A stretch of DNA of 64,000 bases. Origin: Candidatus Zhuqueibacterota bacterium. GTDB taxonomy: Bacteria > Zhuqueibacterota > Zhuqueibacteria > Residuimicrobiales > Oceaniaggregativiventaceae. Below the pieces are notes generated by a model. It saw nothing but the letters and a program-made list of their open reading frames with translations. It searched no databases and had not been told where the DNA came from. Shown here piece after piece: positions 20,166 through 29,700 of the stretch. How positions within the stretch are numbered: the first letter of the stretch is position 1; every line of letters starts with the position of its first letter. The translations under genes were made by a program, and so were the position numbers. The DNA lies in NCBI GenBank assembly GCA_014728115.1, contig WJME01000036.1, positions 1-64,000 of the forward strand, read 5' to 3'.

Positions 20166-22361
20166 ATGTATAACTGGATGTTTTGGATTGTCCCTGTAGC
20201 TTCCATCGCTGCCCTTATCTTTGCCTGGGTCTTTTTCAAGCAAATGATGAGGGAAAGCGAAGGAACCGAACGCATGGAAACCATTGCCGAGCACGTTCGT
20301 AAAGGTGCGATGGCATACTTGAAACAGCAGTACAAAGTGGTTCTAATTGTGTTCATCGTCTTGACCGGGCTCTTTTCGATCATGGCGTATGTTTTTAATT
20401 TTCAAAATCCCTGGGTACCCTTTGCGTTTTTGACCGGTGGGTTCTTTTCCGGTCTGGCCGGGTTCTTTGGCATGAAAACCGCAACCTATGCCTCAGCCCG
20501 TACCACAAACGCTGCCCGGCGCAGCCTCGATGGTGGCCTCAAAGTGGCCTTTCGCAGTGGCGCAGTCATGGGACTCGTGGTCGTCGGTCTGGCTCTGCTG
20601 GATATCTCGGCCTGGTTTATTATTCTCGCCTCAGTCTATCCCATTGAAACCGATACCCATGCTCTCGTGGTGATCACCACAACCATGCTGACCTTTGGTA
20701 TGGGGGCCTCTACTCAGGCACTGTTCGCTCGTGTCGGCGGAGGTATCTATACCAAGGCAGCCGATGTCGGTGCCGACCTGGTCGGTAAAGTCGAAGCCGG
20801 TATCCCTGAAGATGATCCCCGTAATCCTGCTACCATCGCCGATAACGTCGGCGATAATGTGGGTGATGTCGCGGGGATGGGCGCTGACCTTTATGAATCG
20901 TATGCCGGATCTATCCTGGCAACCGCTGCTCTGGGTGCTGCTGCGTTCATGAAAATGGGACCCGCTGTCCAGTTAAAAGGTGTATTGGCTCCCATGGTGA
21001 TCGGAGCCATCGGTACTTTGCTCTCGATTATCGGTATCTATAATGTGCGGACAAAAGAAGGCGCCACACAAAAAGAATTGTTGGGCGCTTTGAGCAAGGG
21101 AATTAACCTCAGCTCTGTCCTGATCGTCGTTCTTTCACTCGGTGCCGTTCTTGCGCTGGGTCTGCCCAATGCCTGGGGTCTTTGGGGCTCTATCGTGGTC
21201 GGTCTGCTAACGGGTATTACTATCGGTAAGGCGACTGAATACTATACCTCTCATTCTTATCGCCCCACTCAGAACATTGCCGAAAGCTCTGATACCGGCC
21301 CGGCAACCGTGATTATCGCTGGCCTCGGTACCGGAATGCTTTCCACTGCCATTCCTGTGCTGGCTATTGTGATTGGAACGACCTTTTCTTATTTGTTTGC
21401 ATCCGGATTCGATATGGCCAATATGTCCATGGGACTCTATGGTATCGGTATCGCAGCCGTCGGGATGCTCTCGACCCTGGGGATCACCCTGGCCACTGAT
21501 GCATACGGTCCGATCGCCGATAATGCCGGTGGAAATGCAGAGATGGCCGGACTCGGTGAAGAGGTTCGTAACCGCACCGATGCCCTGGATGCTCTCGGCA
21601 ATACCACGGCTGCAACAGGTAAAGGATTTGCCATCGGCTCTGCTGCCCTGACTGCCCTGGCTTTGCTGGCTTCTTATGTGGAAGAACTGAAAATCGGCTT
21701 GATCCGTCTTGGACAGGAAACACTGACATTCTTTAATGGTGAAACGATACAGGTCTCAGGTGCAGAACTTTCCGATTTTATGCGCTATTATGAAGTTACC
21801 CTTATGAATCCCAAAGTATTGATGGGGATCTTTGTGGGATCCATGATGGCCTTTTTGTTCTGCGGTTTGACCATGAACGCGGTTGGCCGCGCTGCCGGTG
21901 CCATGGTGGATGAAGTACGCCGCCAGTTCCGCGAAATCAAGGGAATCCTGGAAGGTAAAACCGATCCTGATTATGCGACGTGTGTGGCCATCTCTACCAA
22001 AGGTGCACAACGCGAAATGCTGTTGCCTTCGCTGCTCGCGATCATCGTTCCGATTGTCATCGGCGTGATCTTTGGCGTTGCCGGCGTTTTCGGTCTGCTG
22101 ATCGGTGGTCTGGGCGCCGGATTTGTGCTGGCGATTTTTATGGCCAATTCCGGTGGTGCCTGGGATAATGCCAAGAAATATATCGAAGAAGGTCATCTGG
22201 GTGGCAAGGGCTCTGATGCCCATAAAGCTGCTGTGATCGGTGATACGGTTGGTGACCCCTTTAAGGATACCTCGGGTCCCAGCTTGAATATCCTCATCAA
22301 ATTGATGAGTATGGTCTCCATCGTCATGGCAGGTATGACCGTGGCTTTTTCGATTCTCTAG
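20166..22361 (+). CDS. hppA: K+-stimulated membrane-bound (Na+ or H+ pumping) pyrophosphatase
   Basis: [69 protein letters not shown]. Confidence 0.95.
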   Translation: MYNWMFWIVPVASIAALIFAWVFFKQMMRESEGTERMETIAEHVRKGAMAYLKQQYKVVLIVFIVLTGLFSIMAYVFNFQNPWVPFAFLTGGFFSGLAGFFGMKTATYASARTTNAARRSLDGGLKVAFRSGAVMGLVVVGLALLDISAWFIILASVYPIETDTHALVVITTTMLTFGMGASTQALFARVGGGIYTKAADVGADLVGKVEAGIPEDDPRNPATIADNVGDNVGDVAGMGADLYESYAGSILATAALGAAAFMKMGPAVQLKGVLAPMVIGAIGTLLSIIGIYNVRTKEGATQKELLGALSKGINLSSVLIVVLSLGAVLALGLPNAWGLWGSIVVGLLTGITIGKATEYYTSHSYRPTQNIAESSDTGPATVIIAGLGTGMLSTAIPVLAIVIGTTFSYLFASGFDMANMSMGLYGIGIAAVGMLSTLGITLATDAYGPIADNAGGNAEMAGLGEEVRNRTDALDALGNTTAATGKGFAIGSAALTALALLASYVEELKIGLIRLGQETLTFFNGETIQVSGAELSDFMRYYEVTLMNPKVLMGIFVGSMMAFLFCGLTMNAVGRAAGAMVDEVRRQFREIKGILEGKTDPDYATCVAISTKGAQREMLLPSLLAIIVPIVIGVIFGVAGVFGLLIGGLGAGFVLAIFMANSGGAWDNAKKYIEEGHLGGKGSDAHKAAVIGDTVGDPFKDTSGPSLNILIKLMSMVSIVMAGMTVAFSIL

Positions 22362-22383
22362 TCAAATCCAATTCAAGATTGCA

Positions 22384-22418
22384 AGGGCAGCCCTTTTCGG
22401 GTTGCCCTTTTTTTTTAG
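22384..22418 (+). terminator. Intrinsic terminator after hppA
   Basis: AGGGCAGCCCTTTTCGGGTTGCCCTTTTTTTTT. Confidence 0.85.
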
Positions 22419-22477
22419 AGTCATGAGATAAGCGGGGATAAGAGAGGAAAGAGTGTTTTGCCCGTATTGAATCGACA

Positions 22478-23368
22478 TTATCGCATAAAGATGAATGCGA
22501 TTCCGGCAATGGCGACAAGCGTACCCAGAATGGCTCTCAACGATGGAACGGTTTTCTGAACGATGATGATAATCGGAATCACCACAATCGGTACGGTGGC
22601 GAGTAAAGTCGATGCAATGCCTGCTGCTGTGTATTTGACCGCGATAATAGAAAGCCATACGCCGAGAAAGGGTCCGCTGATAGATGCAATGACAATCAAT
22701 CTGGCTACTCGGCGGTTGCGCATGACATCGAACAGTGCCGGTCCTCTGCCTACAACCATTCCGGCCAGCCACAAGACCGCCGCTGCAGGTGCCATGCGTA
22801 AAATCGTGGCTGAAAGCGCATCGATTTCCGTGCGGAATCCAAATTTGACCAGAATGACGCCTACTGCCTGGCCCAATGCCGCGACAATTCCGGTGAAAAT
22901 CCCCAGCCAAAGGGATCCATGAACTTTTTCCGGAACATTTTTTTCGCTCATGACCCAATAAATTCCGGCCAGGGTGAGCGCAATGCCGGTTAATGCCATG
23001 CTACCCAGATGTTCATCCAGAAAGATCCATGCCAGAACCGTTGCGATCGCCGGTGCCAGGGATAAAAGCAGGGTCGCCCGCCGGGCACCGAGGATGACCA
23101 GGCAGGCAAATAGGGCCCCGTCTCCGATGGCCAGGCCCACGACACCGCTCAGTCCGAGCCACATGAACTGCTCGCCTGTTGCGTGAATCGGAAAGACCTT
23201 TCCTGTGGTGAAAAAAAGGGCGATGCAGAGAAAGATCAATCCAAAGACAATACGCCACAGGTTGGTGGCAAATGCCCCCACCCGATGACCCGCAGATTCG
23301 AACGCCAGTGTAGTCCCACCCCACAGTACTGCCGCGCTCAGTGCAGCGATTTCGCCGAGAAATGGCAT
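22478..23368 (-). CDS. DMT/EamA family transporter
   Basis: 10 TM pattern, two EamA repeats (LSAAVLWGGTTLAFE..., WLGIFTGIVAALGQAVGVILVKFG...); start trimmed to MPFLGEIAAL. Confidence 0.88.
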   Translation of the reverse strand: MPFLGEIAALSAAVLWGGTTLAFESAGHRVGAFATNLWRIVFGLIFLCIALFFTTGKVFPIHATGEQFMWLGLSGVVGLAIGDGALFACLVILGARRATLLLSLAPAIATVLAWIFLDEHLGSMALTGIALTLAGIYWVMSEKNVPEKVHGSLWLGIFTGIVAALGQAVGVILVKFGFRTEIDALSATILRMAPAAAVLWLAGMVVGRGPALFDVMRNRRVARLIVIASISGPFLGVWLSIIAVKYTAAGIASTLLATVPIVVIPIIIIVQKTVPSLRAILGTLVAIAGIAFIFMR

Positions 23369-23422
23369 GAATGATCTCCTGGTCTGATAGTCCACCAAGG
23401 GCACAAAGAATACTAGCCTGGA

Positions 23423-23512
23423 TTATCCACAAAACACAAAGTTGAAATCTAAACAATTGATATTATTGATTTAAAAGATTTTCTTCGTGATCTTTGTAAG
23501 CTTTGTGGATAA
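23423..23512. repeat. Inverted pair of TTATCCACAAA(A/G)..ACAAAG motifs
   Basis: TTATCCACAAAACACAAAG 23423-23441 versus reverse complement of TTCGTGATCTTTGTAAGCTTTGTGGATAA ~23484-23512; CCACCAAGGGCACAAAGAA just upstream. Confidence 0.55.
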
Positions 23513-23695
23513 TTGACTTTAAAATGCCTTCTTGATGTAACGTTATAATTTTTAAATATTTGAAACCTCTTGTTCTTGAATAGAGCAGGCTGGTAAAGAT
23601 CTGCAAAATAGGAAAAATTTGACTGGATTCCAAATCCAAACTAAAGGGGAAAAGCCCAGAGATGAGGCTACCCGCTAAAATGCCGGAAGCCGGTC

Positions 23696-23728
23696 ATAAA
23701 AAATCCGGTTCGGCAAAAGCCGAACCGG
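23696..23728 (-). terminator. Intrinsic terminator of the 8-kb gene
   Basis: Minus strand CCGGTTCGGC-TTTT-GCCGAACCGG followed by ATTTTTTA; 33 nt beyond the stop. Confidence 0.85.
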
Positions 23729-23760
23729 TTGCAGCGGGAGCGGGCAGCTCGTCGAAGCGT

Positions 23761-26700
23761 CTATTTGATCAAAACCATTTTTCTCATTTCATCATGTGGA
23801 CCCGCCTCTATTCGGTAATAATAGACGCCAGAGGCTACCCGTTTTCCCTGTTCATCGCGACCATCCCAAAGGATTTCGTGGTAACCCGCCGTAATCGTGG
23901 CCTTGATCAACATTCTTACCAGCTGTCCTTGAAGATTGTATACCGCTATCCGGGTATCCAAATCTTTGGGCAACTGGAAACGTATTTTTGTTTCCGGATT
24001 GAACGGATTCGGAAAGTTTTGCAGGATCTGAAAGGTTTCAGGGACCGCCGATTGTGCCATGACAGGTCCGTGAAAAGAATCGGTACCATCTTTACTGACA
24101 TCCTGTAGTTTATACCAAATCTTCATGCCCGTCTTGGCGTGTGGATCTTTGAATGTATAGTCTCCGGATTCGGTGTTGGCGATGAGTTGCTCATTGAGTC
24201 GTTCGAATTTGCCGTTTTCATGCCATCCCCTCCAAACATTGAATCCAAGATTATTTTTTTGTGAATGGGTCTGCCATTGCAGGATAATGCCCTCATAGGG
24301 AACAGCCACTGCCTCGAATAATGCGAGCTCTACAGAGGTGACGGTGGCTGTCCAGGCATGAGTCGTTGTGAGTTTGCCATCTGTAACCTGCACGGTGATC
24401 GTGTGTGAACCACTGCTATATTCGCCGCTGTTAAAGATAAATTCGGTCAGGTTTTTACCTTTGGCTTTGAGCTGACTGTCGACAAACCAGGAAAAGACCA
24501 GATTATCCATGTCATCCGGATCCGGATCCACGACAACCACACGAAACGGCGTTTCTGCAGGCCTCTCTAACGAGATTTCCGGACGGTTGGGTGTCAGAGA
24601 CCAAAAAATCGGCGCGGATTCTCCGGATACTGTAATCCCCAGTGAATCAATGGCCTGGCCTCCCTGTGTATCCTCGGCTTTGAACACAAACCAGTATGGA
24701 CCTCCTTTTTGCTCGGCCTGAGGAGTCCAGGTAAACGTTGCATTTTCGGGATCAAACTGAGCTCCGCTGACGGTATATTCCATCATTTGCAACGAAACTT
24801 TGTCTCCGTCCAGATCTCTGATTGACAAGGGATAGCTGAATTCCCGGTTGTAATAGATCGTGGTATCTTTGACCATAGAGAGGAATTCTGGATAGTTATT
24901 CTGAACTGCTGTGGCATAGAATGCGACCTGGTTTTGCAGCCCTACCCCGGCAAAAAGGGTATCTCCGCCGGGTTGTGATTTTAACACCCACCGGCAGGTG
25001 GCAAGACCTCTTTGGTCGGTCAGTGCACTGGAATTAAAGCCAGAACTGCTGAAAAAGTGAACCGTAAATCCCGAAACCGGATTGTCATATCGATCCACCA
25101 CTTTTACGACAATGGGATAGACCAGAGATCTGCCGGCGGTCATGGACTGGTTATCGCCTGCGACCTTGACGATTCTGAATGCAGCATCGGCCACGGCCTT
25201 GCAGGTAAAAATTACCGGTTCCTGACCGTTAATACCATCTGCTTGCGCCTGAATGACATATTCGCCGGCCTGGGTTCCTGGGGTAAAAGAGACCTGGACG
25301 GCGCCATTATTACGGGATAAGACCGTATCTCCGGGACTGAATTGTCCACCCTGACCTTCAATGACTTTAAATACCACAGGTACATTGGCAACCGGATTAT
25401 TGAAACGATCAAGAGTTCTAGCAATGAGGGGTTGTGTCAGAGGTTTATTGACAATCGTCGTCTGTGAGTTGCCGCTAAAGAGTTTGAGTTGTGTTGCAAT
25501 GTTGGCGGTCCCGGTAACGGAAAACGAAAGTTGTTTGGGAATTCCGTCGACCTGTGCGCGAATTTCCTGATTGCCCAACTGTGTTCCCAGGCGATAAGCT
25601 GCGCGCGCGACACCATTATAGTCGGTTGAAATGTTTCCGCTATTGAGGATTATGGCGCCCTCAGCCTGGGGCTCAAATATGACTTGCGTGCCATACACTG
25701 GTTTGCCGGCAGAATCTGTAACCCGAACAGCCAGAGAGTCGCTCAAAGTATCTCCGACGGTGCCTGTAAAGGCCGACGAACCGTATATGACCAGATCTTT
25801 GGCCGTATTGGCCAGCGCATCACACCGAAAAACAATAGATTTATTCAGTTCCGGCAGGGCGATTCGCGCCTCGACATAGTTTGCCTGATTGACCTGTTCT
25901 CCCAATATATAATAGGCACGTGCCAGCCCGGCTGAATCGGTACGAGTATCCAGACTCGTGGCCTCATTTGTCATGAATTTTCCCCCTCCTGACCCTACCT
26001 TGAACTGTATGGGAATGTCAGCGACGGGATTATTGTTTTTATCTACCACCATGGCAACGAGAGCAGAATCCAGTACCGTCCCTCTGTTGCCGATTTGATT
26101 GTTGCCAGAGAAAATGACCAAATCATCAGCCTCTCCTGATGTGAACGTCACCACAGTACTCATTGTAAATTCAGGTTGTCCGGGTACGCTCACCTGGACG
26201 GTTTTTTCACCGCTCGCCGTCGAGGTCAGTACAGCCGTTGTCCTGCCGTTGAGATCTGTGTTTTCGGGTTGGGTGATCTCGACTCCTTGCGAGGGGATCA
26301 CGCTAATCCCTATTGATTGATTGGAAATAGCATTTCCAAACATATCAGCCAGAGTGATGTCAACGTGAGAGGTTGCAAGTCCGTCTGCCGCCACAGGGGA
26401 TTCTGCACTTACACTCGATCCGACAATATTTGGAGGGCCGGGCTCGAGACTGGCAGTAACGATGACCGGCGAATCCTGCAAATGTGATTCTGTACTTTTG
26501 TAAGACGAGATTTGCAACTGATTCACATTCGGACCTGCCAGAGTACCCAAAATCCAGTCGATTGACACATTGCCCTCGATATCCGATTGTCTGCTGCTAA
26601 CAATGGTTGAATCGTCTCCTGTGCTTAACCGGCTTTGCTGATCGAGCACCTCAAAATAGACCGGATGGTATTGAATCGGATTACCATTTTGATCGACGAC

Positions 26701-29700
26701 CCGTGCTTTAACCATGACATGTGATCGCACACGATCTGTCAATTGTTTTGCACTGGTGACAATGAGTTTGTGCGCTTCTGTAGGTAGGGCTTCAAAAGTC
26801 AGTACAATGGGACCGGGACTCCCCAGATCTTTGCTCACCAAATTGCCAAGAGGGGATTTGGCCTGAACTGTATAGGTGCCGGCATTGGGGCCGAGTTTCA
26901 GGAAAATCTCGGCGGTACCCAGTACATCTGTACGAATCGTCGCCGTATCTGCTGGTACAGCCGTCTGAAATGTAGCACCATTCCCCTGAATAAGGTTAAA
27001 AAAGACCGGATAGTTGGCAACCGGATTATTGAACTGGTCGGTGATGCGAATGCGAATAGGATTCGAGAGCAAATCATTTATAATGCCGGTATCCTGTTTG
27101 GCGGAAATCCTTTCAATATAGTAGGCCAGTGCCGAACGTGTTTCTGATCGAAAATACACCGGTGAATGAGTTAAGGCTACGCCATTGAGATCGGATTCCG
27201 CCATTAAGCGATTTGTTGTCGGAGCCGTTCCCATGGTCCAGTTGATTTCTGCGATCCCTTGTTTGTTCGTCGCGACGGTCACTGTATTCTGTTGTTGTAC
27301 ATGGCCTCCCCCTTGCAGAACCGTAAACTTTATAGGATGTCCCTGTATTGGGTTGTCCCGGTTATCGGTTACTCTGGCTCTGGCGAGCACACTGCTATTG
27401 ACGGCCTTGTTTTGCCAGAGTGTGTCTCCCACTGCGCTCAGCTTGTCGGCAGGGCCGGCAAGCCCAGTGGCATATATCTGTTGCGGATCAATCGATTCGA
27501 CATCTGGCATTTTGACGGTGACCTGCTGGTTTAAATTCCCCGCAAAGGAGCCCAACGTCCAGAATACAAAGGCTCTGCCCTGTGCATCGGTTATGGGGCT
27601 GTACATTTGCGAGTTACCGAACATGCCTCCGCCAGCGGTAACCTGAAATTGTATTCGCTGGTTGGGAACCGGAACTCCGCAGGCATCCAGCACTTGAACC
27701 ACCAGGCTATCATCCAGAGTGGTTTCTATAATGCCGGTCTGATTATTACCGTGGAGAATATTCAATATGTCGGGGTCTCCGGGTTCGAAATATCCTGTGA
27801 ATGTGATAGGACTTCCAGAAAGGGGAGAGTTTGTATTGCCCACCGTAGACACGGCGAGGACTTGCTCTGGGGTTGTGGAATTATTCCCCATGGTAAACGC
27901 GGCGGCAGCGATACCGTTTTGGTTGGTGTTGATCCGTACCGTGCTGGCATTGTTGTTAAAAAGGCCAGTCCCGAAGGTTTGAAAGGTCACCGTATGGTTT
28001 GGTTTGGGATTGTTATATTGATCTTTTACCAGCACCCTGAGGGTAATCTCTTTTTCTCCGCAACGACCGAAAAAAGTGGTATCCGAATCAGCCAAAAGAC
28101 TGTGTGCGGTGCCTGCCAGTCCTGTGGCTTTGACGATCACAGGAATAACTGTAGGATCTGCAATTGAGACGCGAATATGGTTATAGAGATATCCGCCTTT
28201 GGTGCCCAGCACAAATGATGCCGAGGCATACCCCTGGGAGTCGGTACTGACCGTGATGGAATCGAGGCCATTTGTAAATCTGCCATTGCCCTGGAGAGTC
28301 TTAAAGAGAACGGCCAAATCCGGTACAGGTTCACCAAAGGGATCGAGCAGTCGTACCTGAAACGGATTTGCCAGAGAGTGACCAACAATCCCTTCCTGGT
28401 TCTCGCCGGCTGTGATTTGTATTTCGCTCGCCTGGACCGCTGTGACCGAGAGATTGAAATATTTAGGCCCATCAAGTGCGGGGAGAGCCTGAACACGGAT
28501 ACGATTTGTGCCGACCGTTCGTCCGGCAGTATAGAGAACAGCGGCTCGGCCATTTGCTCTTGAAACTTTTGTGACCTCTGATTGTCCATCGAACAGTCCA
28601 TCGCCTTGTTCGCGAGTAAAGGTAACCGAATGACCCTGACGGGCATTGCCATAACGATCAGCTATTTTAACCACCAGGGAGTCCTTGAAAGGACGTCCGG
28701 CGCTCTGCGATTGGCTGTTTCCGCTTACAAGAATAATCTGACTTGGGTCTGCGGCAGTGGCGCTGCCGAAAATGTGTACCGGAGAATTGGTTAGAGGAAC
28801 CTCTGAAGATACGGTCAACTGATTATTGTTTGTACCTGCGGTCTCTCCAAGAGTCCATTCTACTGAAACGATACCGTCCTGGTTTGTACTGTCGATAAAT
28901 GACAAAGTGTTACCGTTGATTTTGCCGTCTCCTTGCTCGACCGTAAAAATGACAGGAAAATCAGGAAACGCTGCCCCATCGGTATCCAGAATTTTGATAC
29001 GTACCGGCTCTGCCAGCGGGGTGGCCACTTGACCGTTCACTTCTGCAGAAGAGAGTAAAACCATTTCTGCCGGTCCCACGCCTGCCAATCCCTGAAATTG
29101 TATGCCTTGCAGTTCCGGGAGATCCTGAACAGTGGCTTGTACCAGAGTCGACTCTGAGCCGTACCCCAGATTCAATGTGGCTGAGGCGACCCCGTTTTCA
29201 TCAGAGCTCACAGTAATCACCTGGTCGCCCCCAAAATGACCATCACCGGATATCACGCTAAAATCGACAGCAACCCCTGCGCAACGATTGTTATAGGCAT
29301 CTGTGAGTTGCACAGAAAATGGTTGATCCAGTGGTTTACCCGCAACTCCTTGAATGACAGCCGGTGAACTGGCAACCATACTCTCGGGTGCACCCGCATC
29401 ACCATAAACCGTAAAGGTGATATCGTTGTTATTCGGCACTGATGGTGCAAAGGCTTTGACTTGTACTTGTCCGGCTTGTTCTGAAAACGTCACTTTAGTA
29501 TAAGCGAGTCCTGATTCGGAGGTGATATTGGAAAAAATATCACGTTGATTGCTCCCCCCGGTTCCGGCATCAGGAGGAGAAGGATTTAACGTCAACAACA
29601 AGCGATCGACCAACGAACCGGGTTCGCGGTTAATGATGGAAAACTCGACAAAGCCTTTATCGAGTCTGAATTGCCTGGGCTTGAATTCATACCAAAACCA

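Noticed and set aside
22362-22958. 198-aa minus ORF overlapping the EamA transporter
   Set aside because: Out-of-frame overlap with a well-supported transporter; composition typical of a shadow frame.
27607-28167. 186-aa and other plus-strand ORFs within 24-31 kb
   Set aside because: All antisense to the continuous 2.7-kaa protein and without domain similarity.
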